Part shown: piece by piece, positions 1 to 9,095 of the stretch
Numbering within the stretch: position 1 is the stretch's first letter
Layout: every line of letters begins with the position of its first letter
NCBI RefSeq assembly: GCF_000512735.1
Contig: NZ_CP007028.1
Location: 868,001 to 932,000 of the forward strand
Direction of reading: 5' to 3'
Source: Thermocrinis ruber
Lineage (GTDB): Bacteria > Aquificota > Aquificia > Aquificales > Aquificaceae
DNA length: 64,000 nucleotides
Program-made: the position numbers and the translations under genes
The notes under the pieces: generated by a model
Database searches by the model: none
What the model was told of the DNA's origin: nothing
What the model saw: the letters and a program-made list of their open reading frames with translations, nothing else

Positions 1-97
1 GCAGTATGGCGTTTTGGTTATGGTAGTTTGCGATAGCGGAGGAATTGTACATAACCGAAGTTTCAAGTATGAAGGTAACTTCTTACCTCTCGTATTC
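1..97 (+). mobile_element. Internally deleted remnant of the local insertion sequence
   Basis: Bases 5-36 match bases of the transposase at 16407-16440 almost exactly, and bases about 60-97 match the right end of the same element near 16749-16790 (TCAAGTATGAAGGTAAC against TCAAATATGGGGGTAAT). The stretch between these two parts is missing. This is therefore a dead copy, cut by the window edge on the left, and not a gene. Bases 98-176 hold nothing I recognise apart from the 3' flank of the nickel operon. Confidence 0.7.
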
Positions 98-176
98 CTT
101 TGATCCATGTCTTGCTCACGCAATACACGTTTATAAACACACTGATGATAGAAGAGACTTATAACATTCCACCAAC

Positions 177-932
177 TCAATGCAAATGATAGTATGGTTT
201 GTCTTTATGCTTATGCACAAGCCCTGCGTTTATGAGTTTTTCCTGATCCTTAAGGAAAGCCTCCGCCTCGCCATCGTATATTATGCTCCCTCCTTCTCTT
301 AGCACTATCAACCTGTTCCCTAACTCAGGTGCCAAGCTCAAATTATGCGTTGAGGTTATCGTTGTTACCCCTTTCAGCTCGTTTAGAAAATCTATTAACC
401 ATCCTGTGCTTTTAGGATCCAAGTTAGCGGTAGGTTCATCAAGGAGTAAAACCTCCGGTTCAAGCACCAGCAAACATGCCAAACATAACTTCTGTTTTTG
501 CCCACCGCTTAAAATAAAGGGTGGTTTGTTAAGATATTGTGTAAGTCCAAAGACTTCAGCCCAGTATAGAACACGCTCTTTTACAACTTTTTCCTCAAAG
601 CCTAACTGCCTCAGCCCGAAGGCTATCTCATCATAAACCGTTGGATTAAAAATCATGGCATCAGGATTTTGAAAAAGAAGAACAACCTCTTTCCTAAAAG
701 CCTTGATGAAGTTTTTATCCTTGAACGCATTTTTTTCTATATTCTTACCTTTGTAAAGATATGTTCCCTTAGTTGGGAATAAAAGTGCATTTAAAAGCTT
801 AAGTAGTGTGCTTTTCCCAGATCCATTTATTCCCAAAACCACAATCCTTTCTCCTTTCTCTACCTTCAGGTTTATGTCCTTTAACACAAATTCACCGTCA
901 TAACTAAACCAAACATTTCTTAACTCAATCAT
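177..932 (-). CDS. nikO: Nickel/cobalt ECF transporter, ATP-binding subunit (NikO/CbiO)
   Basis: This is the ATPase of an energy-coupling-factor importer, and it powers Ni2+ (or Co2+) uptake through the membrane partners encoded just upstream. The 251-residue protein has a Walker A (GINGSGKST, about residue 34), an ABC signature (LSGGQKQ, about 142), a Walker B (LLLDEPTANLD) and the switch histidine (TSTHN). It overlaps nikQ by 8 bp, so translation is probably coupled. The position next to nikR and hydrogenase genes argues for nickel rather than cobalt. It is last in the operon. Family assignment is secure; metal specificity is inferred from context. Confidence 0.9.
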   Translation of the reverse strand: MIELRNVWFSYDGEFVLKDINLKVEKGERIVVLGINGSGKSTLLKLLNALLFPTKGTYLYKGKNIEKNAFKDKNFIKAFRKEVVLLFQNPDAMIFNPTVYDEIAFGLRQLGFEEKVVKERVLYWAEVFGLTQYLNKPPFILSGGQKQKLCLACLLVLEPEVLLLDEPTANLDPKSTGWLIDFLNELKGVTTITSTHNLSLAPELGNRLIVLREGGSIIYDGEAEAFLKDQEKLINAGLVHKHKDKPYYHLH

Positions 933-1485
933 AGAAACCCCTTGACTTCATAGCTTGATATAATTCCTCGGAAGTGCGAATGGATTTCTCAAAGAAGAAC
1001 TCTAGCAACCTGCTAATGAATACCATCTTTACATTACTGCCTATGTGCCCTATGGTCCTACTTTTTAAAGCGTTCTTGAATTCTTCAAAAAGCCTTAGAT
1101 AAGTAAAAATATGACTTGAGACTATTATCATTAAAAAACTAACACTTTTTGAAAAGTCAAAAACTTTATAAATGTTTATAAGTCTAAAAGCAATAAACGT
1201 AGCAAGGGCTATGGAAAAAGATCTTAAAGATATCATGACTAAGTATTCCCATCTATTTTGGCCGGACAATAGACCTATTAGAAAGTATGTGAAAGAGACC
1301 AAGAGGTTAAAAAGCAAACAAACATAAAATGCTTTCCTCAATATATCTATCTTTTTCTCTAAGGGTAAAACCAAAAGTGCCAGTAGAAGAAGGGATGTGC
1401 TCATTGCCAATATTTTTAAGGAAGAACCAAAGGAAAGGAGAAAAATAAACAAAAGATAGAAGCTAAAAAGTGCTTTATCTTTCAA
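925..1485 (-). CDS. nikQ: Nickel/cobalt ECF transporter, T component (NikQ/CbiQ)
   Basis: This 186-residue, strongly hydrophobic protein has about five membrane segments and ends with the cytoplasmic coupling region (SRLLEFFFEKSIRTSEEL...AMKSRGF). That matches the Ala-Arg-Gly-type coupling helices of CbiQ/EcfT, which contact the ATPase. It is shorter than typical CbiQ (about 220-260). The start is a TTG at 1485, chosen because GGAGG lies 7 nt upstream. It overlaps nikM (10 bp) and nikO (8 bp). It would transmit ATP hydrolysis by NikO to the substrate-binding NikM. Confidence 0.82.
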   Translation of the reverse strand: MKDKALFSFYLLFIFLLSFGSSLKILAMSTSLLLLALLVLPLEKKIDILRKAFYVCLLFNLLVSFTYFLIGLLSGQNRWEYLVMISLRSFSIALATFIAFRLINIYKVFDFSKSVSFLMIIVSSHIFTYLRLFEEFKNALKSRTIGHIGSNVKMVFISRLLEFFFEKSIRTSEELYQAMKSRGFYD

Positions 1486-2119
1486 CTTTTAACCTCCTAT
1501 TCAGAACCTTTATCGCAATGGAGCTTAGCAATCCCTCTCCTAAGCCTACGAAGATGTGTGGAACAAGTATAGCAGGAATCGTAATATATAAACCAAAAGG
1601 AAAATAAAGCGGAGAACCGTCTGCTTTTTTGAAAAGGTAAGGGTGTATTCCCAATATCGTAGCTATCAAAAGTGCAGATAACATTACAGACACAAAGCTT
1701 GAAATTACGATAGAAACTTCTTCTTTAAAGATGCTAAGGGCTTTATAGGTAAAAAAAGCTGCAAAAGAACCAACAAAGCCCATAGATATAGAATTTATTG
1801 GGAAAGTTGTTATTCCGCCCTCTCCAAAAAGGACAGCTTGGAGAAAGAGGATCAAAGAGTAGCTAACAAAAGCAACCCAAGGACCAAAGAGTATTGAAAG
1901 GATAGGGATTCCAGTCCCATGAACGGAAGTTCCGCCGGGTAAAGGTATAGTTATAGAGGAAATAACAAAGGAAAGAAGCGAAACAGAAGAAAGGTATGGG
2001 ATCGCTCTCTCGTTTAGCGAACGTTTTATCCTTCTAATAGAGTATGCTAAGAGTGAAATATCCAATATGTAGGCCGGTAGGTATATCTGTGGAGCTACAA
2101 AGCCATCGGGTATATGCAT
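1475..2119 (-). CDS. nikM: Nickel ECF transporter substrate-binding membrane protein (NikM/CbiM)
   Basis: The protein begins MHIPDGF. The family is known to bind the metal through the free N-terminus and His2, so the Met-His start is diagnostic and fixes the start codon. The 214 residues form about six membrane segments with conserved GGTSVHGTGIP and PAILVPHIFVGLGEG stretches. It is encoded between the outer-membrane-like protein and nikQ. Separate NikL- and NikK-like genes upstream suggest the NikKMLQO arrangement rather than NikMN fusion. Confidence 0.88.
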   Translation of the reverse strand: MHIPDGFVAPQIYLPAYILDISLLAYSIRRIKRSLNERAIPYLSSVSLLSFVISSITIPLPGGTSVHGTGIPILSILFGPWVAFVSYSLILFLQAVLFGEGGITTFPINSISMGFVGSFAAFFTYKALSIFKEEVSIVISSFVSVMLSALLIATILGIHPYLFKKADGSPLYFPFGLYITIPAILVPHIFVGLGEGLLSSIAIKVLNRRLKVER

Positions 2120-2129
2120 GTTTAGCCTC

Positions 2130-3179
2130 CTAAAATAGCGTTGAGAGTGTAAAAATTAGTCTATACTTTTCCTTTCCCTCCGCACCTTGTTGCTGTTCTT
2201 CTTCGTTTAAACGTTTCCAAACAGGAAGTTTTACTCCTACACCTGCGGAGATGTTCTTGTAATATAACCTTGTGCCAACTGTCCCGTAAAGGATTTTCCC
2301 ACCGGAACCTTCTAACTTTACGCCATCCTCCTTATCCCTCTGATTGTATTGAAAGTTCGCTTCCAAAAGCAGATCCGCTCTAAACTTTCTTTCCAAATTT
2401 GTGTAAAGCCTATAGGCAAGTGCAGTATTAAGTCTTAGCTCATCTCCAAACTTAAACTTCTTTTTAGGACCATTAGGATCTTCCCTAAAATTATAAGTGT
2501 GTTCCAAGAACTTTATATAGTTTGCATCAAAGACAAAAGTTAAACGCGGGAAGCTAACAATTTGCTTTGTGGCGGTAAAGCCAAATGTAAAGGAAGGCTT
2601 TCCAAAACCGGTTGCCATATCTGGCTCAAACTCACCTTTTGGATCTCTCGCCCTGTCATACTTATTGGAGTCCCCTGTGGGCAAGGTCATTCCACCATAT
2701 ACAGTAAAATGCCAATCCATCAAATCATCGAGGCTTTCGTTTTTTGGCACAAGCTTAAAACCTCTGTCGTATTTGAAGCCCAACACCGCCATAAGGGATA
2801 TATCTGAAAACCCAGAGTTTGTATAAAAATACTGTCCCTGGCTCGGGTCGTTGTTTATGGATTTAACTTCTTTTTTAACATAGTAGGGAATAAAGAGATA
2901 AACAGATAGCCAAGGTTTTACTCCGTATCCTATTCCGTACATCCAAAAGTCATAGCTATCCTTTTGGTCCGGAAAATGGTCAAAGCTGTATTTTTTCCAC
3001 TTTACATGGTCCAACTTTAGATAGAAAAGCCAACTGCCCTCTGGTAGTGTAGCGGAGCTTGAAGTCTCCAAGGGAGCCCCAGGTCCCTCAAGACCCGCTG
3101 CCCCTAAAGAAGCAACTCCATGATGAGCAAAAGAAAAGCCCATAATAAGAAGGCTTAATGGGATCGCTTTCCTAACCAT
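2130..3179 (-). CDS. Probable outer-membrane beta-barrel protein of the nickel operon
   Basis: The 349-residue protein has an N-terminal signal peptide (cleavage probably after SFAHHG) and many alternating hydrophobic/aromatic strands, and it ends in a C-terminal aromatic residue (FTLSTLF). These are features of an outer-membrane barrel. It sits inside the nickel uptake operon, 10 bp upstream of nikM and overlapping the NikL-like gene by 25 bp. The natural inference is that it lets nickel across the outer membrane. I cannot name a precise family; similar proteins are often annotated simply as transporter. Confidence 0.6.
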   Translation of the reverse strand: MVRKAIPLSLLIMGFSFAHHGVASLGAAGLEGPGAPLETSSSATLPEGSWLFYLKLDHVKWKKYSFDHFPDQKDSYDFWMYGIGYGVKPWLSVYLFIPYYVKKEVKSINNDPSQGQYFYTNSGFSDISLMAVLGFKYDRGFKLVPKNESLDDLMDWHFTVYGGMTLPTGDSNKYDRARDPKGEFEPDMATGFGKPSFTFGFTATKQIVSFPRLTFVFDANYIKFLEHTYNFREDPNGPKKKFKFGDELRLNTALAYRLYTNLERKFRADLLLEANFQYNQRDKEDGVKLEGSGGKILYGTVGTRLYYKNISAGVGVKLPVWKRLNEEEQQQGAEGKEKYRLIFTLSTLF

Positions 3180-3589
3180 TTTATAAACCTCCTCAAGTAG
3201 ATTTCTGTAAGCCCAAATATGCCAAGTATGAAACCCATTCCAACAAAGAGTTTTTCATAACGATCGAACAATGAAGGTGTGGCAGTAGCTGTAGCATTAT
3301 CAACATACACTTTTACCATTTTGCCGTGCCCATCCTCAGAAAAAGCTTTTACAATCCATTCACCGCTTTCATCAGGACAAAACACAGCCCTACCCAAGGC
3401 ATCTGTTCTACCGACTTGGAATGGAGTTTTACTGTCATTTTTGTATATTTCAAAGCTCTCATATGAGAATTTTGTATTATCTGGAAAATAAAAATGAACA
3501 ATTACACATTTTCCTTCCGTGAAAATTTTATGCTGTAAATCGTGAGAGAAAGTTAAACCAATAAAAAAGAAAAAGCTCAAAAACCACAT
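3155..3589 (-). CDS. nikL: NikL-like periplasmic/membrane component of nickel transporter
   Basis: The 144-residue protein has an N-terminal signal peptide and a small beta-rich periplasmic domain with an Ig/carboxypeptidase-regulatory look (GRTDALGRAVFCPDESGEWIVKAFSEDGHG). A single C-terminal membrane helix (about 114-133) follows, with a basic tail. This is the layout of NikL proteins in NikKMLQO systems. It lies directly between the NikK-like gene (1 bp gap) and the barrel gene. Assignment rests on topology and neighbours rather than on a catalytic motif. Confidence 0.6.
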   Translation of the reverse strand: MWFLSFFFFIGLTFSHDLQHKIFTEGKCVIVHFYFPDNTKFSYESFEIYKNDSKTPFQVGRTDALGRAVFCPDESGEWIVKAFSEDGHGKMVKVYVDNATATATPSLFDRYEKLFVGMGFILGIFGLTEIYLRRFIKWLGKRSH

Positions 3590-3590
3590 C

Positions 3591-4286
3591 CTACTTCACC
3601 TCAAAGACAAGGCTCGTGGTTTTCACAACATAATCAGCCTTAGTTCCATCTCCTTTTTCCTTCACAGAAGCTTTAATAATTTGCATTCCTTTGTGCTTTA
3701 TTCTTACATTAATTTTCCCTTCTTCATCAGTTGCCCCCACTGTTTTATCTTCGTATGCTACGGGTACATCTTTAACAGGTTTTCCTTTTTGATAGACTAC
3801 CAATGTTATTTTGTCTCCTACATTTAGCGTTAAAGGGTTATTCAGTGGCACAATTTCCAAGTCGTCGGTTAAGGGTTTTTTGAAGGCTTCAGTCCATCCA
3901 TCAATCCTCTTTACACTTTCATAAGACAACCAACTTTCCAACGGTTCCTTTGTTTCGTTTTTTGGTTTGTTTGTCAAGCCATACACAGTTTTAGTCCAGT
4001 AGCCCGAAGAATAGACCGCATATACCGCATAACATTGAGCATTGAACTTTATCGGATAATTTCTTTCAAGTTTCAATGGTATGCTCTTTCCGAAGTGGTC
4101 AAAGCATTCAATCCTTAAAACATCCTCTGGCTTATACTTAATAAATTTCTCCTCTCCTTCCTTTGGGTTCAAATGCCCATAATACAGCGTATAAGAGTTA
4201 CCCTCCCTCTTTACCCACAGCTCATGGGAAAAGGCTAAGCATACACTAAAGAGAAAAAGTCCGAGCTTTCCTTTTATACCTTTCAT
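3591..4286 (-). CDS. nikK: NikK-like periplasmic protein (DUF4198 family)
   Basis: This is a secreted protein of about 231 residues with a signal peptide ending near AFSHELWVKREG. The His after the cleavage site (SHELW) and an Ig-like C-terminal domain (GKPVKDVPVAYEDKTVGATDEEGKINVRI) are typical of DUF4198 proteins that accompany nickel ECF transporters. It is first in the operon. Two ATGs are in frame; I chose the one at 4286 because the GGAGG ribosome site abuts the upstream ATG (4292) with no spacer but lies about 6 nt from this one. A role in periplasmic nickel capture is inferred. Confidence 0.65.
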   Translation of the reverse strand: MKGIKGKLGLFLFSVCLAFSHELWVKREGNSYTLYYGHLNPKEGEEKFIKYKPEDVLRIECFDHFGKSIPLKLERNYPIKFNAQCYAVYAVYSSGYWTKTVYGLTNKPKNETKEPLESWLSYESVKRIDGWTEAFKKPLTDDLEIVPLNNPLTLNVGDKITLVVYQKGKPVKDVPVAYEDKTVGATDEEGKINVRIKHKGMQIIKASVKEKGDGTKADYVVKTTSLVFEVK

Positions 4287-4303
4287 AGCCATCCTCCTTT
4301 GAG

Positions 4304-4328
4304 TATTACTTTTTTCATAGAAATAATA
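4304..4328. promoter_or_regulatory. Candidate NikR operator between nikK and nikR
   Basis: The divergent intergenic region contains an imperfect inverted repeat (AGTATTA ... TAATATT, arms 4302-4308 and 4324-4330). Its arm spacing resembles the long-spaced palindromes bound by NikR tetramers. The sequence is AT-rich and the match is weak, so this is a guess from position. Confidence 0.3.
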
Positions 4329-4396
4329 TTAATGATTAGTCGTTCGTTTGTCAAGGGTTATGAAAAATTTCAACCTTCTGCGTTAATATAAGACTT

Positions 4397-4807
4397 ATGA
4401 AGCAAGAAACTGCTAGGTTCTGTGTGTCTTTGCCACAGGACCTCTTAGAAGAACTGGATAAAAGGATAATAAAAAAAGGATACTCCTCAAGGTCTGAGTT
4501 GATAAGGGATCTAATAAGGGAGCTTCTAATAGAAGAAAAATGGGATGAGGGGCAGGAGGTCATGGGCGTTTTGGCTATAATATACGACCATCATCAGAGG
4601 GAGCTAACTAGAAGGATGCTTGACATTCAGCACAAATTCTATGTAAAAATCTTGTGTAGCACCCATATACATTTAGACCATCACAACTGCCTTGAAGTTA
4701 TCGTCCTGAGAGGAAAACCTACGGAGATAGAATCTTTATCCATAAGCATAGGTGGGCTAAAGGGAGTAAAGTTTGCTAAGCTAATAAAAACCGCCACCGT
4801 GCTGTAG
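4397..4807 (+). CDS. nikR: Nickel-responsive transcriptional regulator NikR
   Basis: This 136-residue protein has an N-terminal ribbon-helix-helix domain ([37 protein letters not shown]) and a C-terminal ACT-like nickel-binding domain. The high-affinity site residues are visible: His in DHHQRE, then HIHLDHHNC with its two His and Cys. Length and motif order match the family exactly. It is divergent from the nickel uptake operon and most likely represses it when nickel is replete. No clear Shine-Dalgarno sequence precedes the ATG. Confidence 0.93.
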   Translation: MKQETARFCVSLPQDLLEELDKRIIKKGYSSRSELIRDLIRELLIEEKWDEGQEVMGVLAIIYDHHQRELTRRMLDIQHKFYVKILCSTHIHLDHHNCLEVIVLRGKPTEIESLSISIGGLKGVKFAKLIKTATVL

Positions 4808-4874
4808 ATTATAAGAAATACTTATGAAATTATAGGAATTTTTTTCTTGACGAAAATCTTTACTGGTGTTACCA

Positions 4875-4894
4875 TATTGAATGAATATTCAATA
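4875..4894. promoter_or_regulatory. Perfect palindromic operator-like site upstream of hydrogenase 1
   Basis: TATTGAAT and ATTCAATA form a perfect inverted repeat around a 4-nt spacer, ending 18 bp before the small-subunit ATG and just upstream of its ribosome site. The same GAAT-N4-ATTC core stands in front of hypB, hydrogenase 3 and the oxidoreductase at 26061. This looks like the binding site of a dimeric regulator; the regulator is unknown. Confidence 0.55.
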
Positions 4895-4912
4895 AAGTAA
4901 GGAGGTGTGAAG

Positions 4913-5977
4913 ATGGAAACCTTCTGGGAGGCTTTTAAAAGGCAGGGTGTAAATAGGCGGGACTTTTTGCGTTTTGCCTTTACCATCACAGGACTTATGG
5001 GATTGTCTCCCTCTATGTTTCCGGAGGTGGTCAAGGCATTGGAGACAAAACCGCGCGTTCCTGTGCTTTGGATCCATGGACTGGAATGTACTTGCTGTTC
5101 TGAATCTTTTATAAGGTCTGCAACTCCTTTGGCTTCAGATGTGCTACTTTCAATGATCTCTCTTGAATACGATGATACACTGTCTGCTGCAGCTGGGGAA
5201 GCTTTAGAAAACCACAGAAAGGAAATTATTAAAAAGTATTGGGGGAATTACATCTTGGCTGTTGAAGGAAACCCTCCCTTGGGAGAGGATGGAATGTATT
5301 GTATAGTAGCAGGTGAGCCCTTTTTAAAACACCTAAAGGAATCTGCGGAGGGGGCTAAGGCTGTTATTGCCTGGGGTTCGTGTGCCAGTTGGGGGTGCGT
5401 GCAGGCGGCAAAGCCAAACCCAACGACTGCTGTATCGATTGATAAGGTAATAAAGAATAAGCCGATCATAAAAGTTCCCGGTTGTCCTCCTATAGCGGAG
5501 GTTATGACTGGAGTAATAATGCACATTGCCCTTTTTGACTCACTTCCTCCTTTGGATGCTCAGGGGAGACCAAAACAATTTTATGGAAATAGGATACACG
5601 ATACATGCTACAGAAGGGCATTCTTTAACGCCGGACAATTTGTAGAAAGATTTGACGATGAAGGTGCCAAAAAGGGATGGTGTTTGTATAAGGTAGGATG
5701 CAGGGGACCAACGACATACAACTCCTGCGGAAATATAAGGTGGTATAACGGACTTTCTTATCCAATACAAGCGGGGCATGGTTGTATAGGCTGTTCCGAA
5801 GAAAACTTCTGGGACAATGGACCCTTCTATCAAAGGCTTACCACAATTCCCGTGCCGAATGTGGAGGCAAACGCAGATAAAGTTGGAATTGCTGTGGCAA
5901 CTGCAGCCGCGGCGGGTGCTATAGCCCATGGCGTTATTTCTAAATTCAGAAGCAAAAACAATAAAGGAGGTGAATAA
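4913..5977 (+). CDS. hyaA: Group 1 [NiFe] hydrogenase small subunit
   Basis: This is the iron-sulfur electron-transfer subunit of a membrane-bound uptake hydrogenase. It carries a twin-arginine signal (RRDFLRF, near residue 15) followed by a hydrophobic stretch. After that come the cluster ligands of group 1 enzymes: ECTCC for the proximal cluster, [14 protein letters not shown], and HDTCYRR...GCRGP...[10 protein letters not shown] for medial and distal clusters. A C-terminal hydrophobic helix ([19 protein letters not shown]) would anchor it in the membrane. The start is taken as ATG 4913, with GGAGG 7 nt upstream, rather than the GTG at 4907 inside the ribosome site. It lies 2 bp before the large subunit. 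Confidence 0.95.
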   Translation: METFWEAFKRQGVNRRDFLRFAFTITGLMGLSPSMFPEVVKALETKPRVPVLWIHGLECTCCSESFIRSATPLASDVLLSMISLEYDDTLSAAAGEALENHRKEIIKKYWGNYILAVEGNPPLGEDGMYCIVAGEPFLKHLKESAEGAKAVIAWGSCASWGCVQAAKPNPTTAVSIDKVIKNKPIIKVPGCPPIAEVMTGVIMHIALFDSLPPLDAQGRPKQFYGNRIHDTCYRRAFFNAGQFVERFDDEGAKKGWCLYKVGCRGPTTYNSCGNIRWYNGLSYPIQAGHGCIGCSEENFWDNGPFYQRLTTIPVPNVEANADKVGIAVATAAAAGAIAHGVISKFRSKNNKGGE

Positions 5978-5979
5978 AC

Positions 5980-7893
5980 ATGGCAAGGATTGTGGTGGAC
6001 CCAGTAACAAGAATTGAGGGACACCTAAGAATTGAGCTTATTGTGGATGAAAAGACTGGAAAAGTGGTGGATGCCGTCTCTTCCGGCACTATGTGGCGCG
6101 GTATTGAGCTCATTCTCAGGGGAAGGGATCCAAGGGATGCGTGGGCTTTTGCACAGAGAATCTGTGGAGTTTGTACATCTATTCATGCTCAGGCTTCCGT
6201 CAGGTGCATAGAGGATGCCCTTGAAATTCAGATCCCTAAGAACACCAACTATATAAGGAACATAATGTACGGAAGCTTACAGGTTCATGACCACTTAGTG
6301 CATTTTTACCATCTTCACGCCCTTGATTGGGTATCTCCCGTGGAAGCTTTGAAGGCGGACCCTGTTCAAACTGCGGTACTCCAGAACAAAATTCTTGAAA
6401 AATACGGTGCTATAGCAGACCTATTACCAGATCCCGTAGGACATAGGGCGTATCCCAGAAAGTTTCCCAAGGCTACGCCGGGATACTTCAGGACATTCCA
6501 AGAAAAAATAAAAAAGCTTGTAGAAAGCGGACAACTTGGTATATTCGCTGCTCATTGGTGGGACCATCCCGATTATAAACTGTTGCCTCCAGAAGTACAT
6601 CTCATGGCTGTAGCCCATTATCTCAATATGCTTGATGTTCAAAGAGAATTTTTCATTCCACAGGTAGTGTTTGGTGGGAAAAACCCGCATCCTCATTACA
6701 TAGTAGGAGGAATGACCTGCTCCATATCTTTGGATGATATGAACGCTCCTGTCAACGCGGAGCGCTTGGCGGTTGTTGAGGATGCAATATATACCCAGGT
6801 TGAAGCGGTTAACTTGTTCTACCTTACAGACCTTTTGGCAATAGGACACATATATGTTCAAAAAGGGCAGGTTTATGGAGGTGGTCTTGCAAAGAGAAGG
6901 GTAATAGGCTACGGTGAATTCCCCGACGAACCCTATAAGGGTATAAAGACCGGAGATTATCACAACAAAATCCTATATCACTCTAACGGTGTTGTAGAAA
7001 ACTTTGTAGAGGGCGTTGAAAAGGCTAAGTATTATCCTCTTGTGGGTAAGGATTTTGCGGACCCTGAAGTTATCCAAGAGTTCGTGGCACACTCTTGGTA
7101 TAAGTATCCCGATGAGAAAAAAGGCTTGCATCCTTGGGATGGTATAACTGAACCAAACTACACAGGACCGAAGGAAGGAACAAAGACTCATTGGAAGTAT
7201 TTAGACGAGCAGGGTAAATACTCTTGGATAAAGTCTCCAAGATGGAGAGGAAAGCCCTGTGAGGTTGGTCCACTTGCAAGATACATAGTGGTTTATACCG
7301 CAGTGAAGCAAGGTCATATAAAACCATCCTGGATGGACGAAATGGTTGTGAAACAGATAGACTTTGTGTCAAAGGTTCTTGATATTCCACCTCATGTATG
7401 GCTTACAACCACAGTTGGTAGGACTGCTGCAAGGGGTCTTGAAGCACAGCTGGGCGCAGCTGCAAACCTATACTTCCTCAAAAAACTTTACGACAACATA
7501 AAGGCGGGGGATACCTCGGTAGCCAACATGGAAAAGTGGGATCCATCCACTTGGCCCAAAGAGGCAAAAGGTGTAGGAATTACGGAAGCTCCAAGGGGTG
7601 CTTTGGGACACTGGGTGATAATAAAGGACGGAAAGATCGCCAATTATCAATGCGTAGTTCCTACTACGTGGAACGGTAGTCCAAGGGATCCGATGGGTGG
7701 GCAAGGTGCCTTTGAGGAATGTATGAAAGACACACCACTTAAAGTGGTAGATAAACCTTTGGAAGTCTTAAGAGGGATACATTCCTTTGACCCGTGCCTG
7801 GCGTGCTCTACGCACATTTACAACGCAAAGGGAGAAGAGATAACCAACATAAAAGTTCAAGGTAGTGTGCCAGTCTGCTTTACAGGAGGTTGA
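5980..7893 (+). CDS. hyaB: Group 1 [NiFe] hydrogenase large subunit
   Basis: This is the catalytic subunit that oxidises H2 on the periplasmic side. Both nickel-binding motifs are intact: RICGVC near residue 60 and DPCLAC near residue 607, followed by STH. After the His comes a C-terminal peptide of about 25 residues, which the protease encoded at 8595 should remove after nickel insertion. The length (637) is somewhat longer than average but normal for Aquificales-type enzymes. A strong AAAGGAGGTG ribosome site precedes the ATG. It forms an operon with small subunit, cytochrome b, protease and a HupH-like protein. Confidence 0.95.
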   Translation: MARIVVDPVTRIEGHLRIELIVDEKTGKVVDAVSSGTMWRGIELILRGRDPRDAWAFAQRICGVCTSIHAQASVRCIEDALEIQIPKNTNYIRNIMYGSLQVHDHLVHFYHLHALDWVSPVEALKADPVQTAVLQNKILEKYGAIADLLPDPVGHRAYPRKFPKATPGYFRTFQEKIKKLVESGQLGIFAAHWWDHPDYKLLPPEVHLMAVAHYLNMLDVQREFFIPQVVFGGKNPHPHYIVGGMTCSISLDDMNAPVNAERLAVVEDAIYTQVEAVNLFYLTDLLAIGHIYVQKGQVYGGGLAKRRVIGYGEFPDEPYKGIKTGDYHNKILYHSNGVVENFVEGVEKAKYYPLVGKDFADPEVIQEFVAHSWYKYPDEKKGLHPWDGITEPNYTGPKEGTKTHWKYLDEQGKYSWIKSPRWRGKPCEVGPLARYIVVYTAVKQGHIKPSWMDEMVVKQIDFVSKVLDIPPHVWLTTTVGRTAARGLEAQLGAAANLYFLKKLYDNIKAGDTSVANMEKWDPSTWPKEAKGVGITEAPRGALGHWVIIKDGKIANYQCVVPTTWNGSPRDPMGGQGAFEECMKDTPLKVVDKPLEVLRGIHSFDPCLACSTHIYNAKGEEITNIKVQGSVPVCFTGG

Positions 7894-7896
7894 GCC

Positions 7897-8598
7897 ATGA
7901 GGGAAGAGCTTGTAAAAAGGATATATATATTTAGTCCCTCACTGCGTATATGGCATTGGATTAATGCCTTATGCATAACTATTCTGTTCATAACTGGTAT
8001 TTACATAGGCAATCCCTTCTTCATAGGTTCCCAGGGGTTTGAAGCCACTTACGCCTATGCCCACAATCTCACAATGGACTTTATAAGGTTCATCCACTTT
8101 TCGGCGGGTTATGTGCTAATGGTTATGCTCCTCTTCCGCTTTTTCCTCCTTTTCTTTAACAAGGGAGACAGGTTGATCATTCCCAAGGTATGGAGGGCGG
8201 ATTTTTGGAAGGGCATTGGAGAGATGGTTCTTCACTACCTTTTTATTAAGCCATGGCACAAAACCTACATAAGGAACCCATTGGCAAGGCTCGCTTACTT
8301 TCTGCTATACTTGGTCCTTATCTTTATGGTAATAACAGGCTTTGCAATGTATGGGCTTTCTAAACCCTCGGGTTTCTGGGCAAAGCTATTTGGCTGGATC
8401 GTTCCTCTTCTTGGTGGAGAGTTTTTGGTTCATATGTGGCACCATTGGTTTGCCTGGCTTATAGTATTTTTTGTGATCCTCCATGTGTATCTTGTTATAA
8501 GGTTTGATGCAATAGAAAAGGAAGGTGAAGTGTCTTCTATGTTCAATGGAATGAAGAACTTCAAGGAAACACCTGTGGATGTGGAGGATGTAGCTTGA
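7897..8598 (+). CDS. cybH: Hydrogenase cytochrome b subunit
   Basis: This 233-residue membrane protein has four to five hydrophobic helices and histidines placed as in HyaC/HupC di-heme cytochromes: IWHWINALC in helix 1, FIHFSAGY in helix 2, HMWHHWFAW and HVYLVIRFD near the end. It would take electrons from the small subunit and reduce the quinone pool. It begins 3 bp after the large subunit and its stop codon overlaps the TTG start of the protease gene. Confidence 0.9.
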   Translation: MREELVKRIYIFSPSLRIWHWINALCITILFITGIYIGNPFFIGSQGFEATYAYAHNLTMDFIRFIHFSAGYVLMVMLLFRFFLLFFNKGDRLIIPKVWRADFWKGIGEMVLHYLFIKPWHKTYIRNPLARLAYFLLYLVLIFMVITGFAMYGLSKPSGFWAKLFGWIVPLLGGEFLVHMWHHWFAWLIVFFVILHVYLVIRFDAIEKEGEVSSMFNGMKNFKETPVDVEDVA

Positions 8599-9095
8599 GC
8601 ATACTTGTTTTAGGAGTGGGAAACATATTACTTTCCGATGAGGGGTTGGGTGTAAGGGTGATAGAAAAGATCAAGGAGGGCTATGTTCTTCCGGAAGATG
8701 TGAAGTTACTGGATGGTGGTACTCTTGGCATAGAGCTTCTCTACTTTCTTGAAGGTTCAGAAAAGCTCATAATAGTGGATGCGATAAAGGGCGGGGGTCC
8801 CCCGGGGACCCTCTACAAATTTTCCGGGGATGAGGTGAAGGCTTACTTTAAAGGAAAGATCTCTGCCCATGAACTTGGTATTCAGGAGGTTTTAGGCATA
8901 GCCCAATTAACCGATAGGTATCCCAAAGAGGTGGTGGTCATAGGTATGGAGCCAGAAAGTTTAGAGGTATCTTTGGAACTTTCGCAGACTGTAAAAGATA
9001 ACTTAGAAAAATTGATAAAATCAGTAATAGAACAACTCAAGGAGTGGAATATAGAGGTTAAACATGTTGATGAACGCGCCCGCCATACTGTATGA
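8595..9095 (+). CDS. hyaD: Hydrogenase maturation protease (HyaD/HupD family)
   Basis: This 166-residue endopeptidase would cleave the C-terminal peptide of the group 1 large subunit. It has the family signatures VLGVGNILLSDEGLGV near the N-terminus (the Glu/Asp there bind nickel), DGGTLGIELL, IIVDAIKGG and the His in SAHELGIQEVL. The start is TTG at 8595, overlapping the cytochrome b stop (TTGA). It overlaps the next gene by 32 bp. Position and length make its substrate the product of 5980-7893. Confidence 0.92.
   Translation: MSILVLGVGNILLSDEGLGVRVIEKIKEGYVLPEDVKLLDGGTLGIELLYFLEGSEKLIIVDAIKGGGPPGTLYKFSGDEVKAYFKGKISAHELGIQEVLGIAQLTDRYPKEVVVIGMEPESLEVSLELSQTVKDNLEKLIKSVIEQLKEWNIEVKHVDERARHTV

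Noticed and set aside
5540-6010. Long minus-strand frames opposite the hydrogenase genes
   Set aside because: They are antisense shadows of strongly supported genes, without ribosome sites or recognisable domains.
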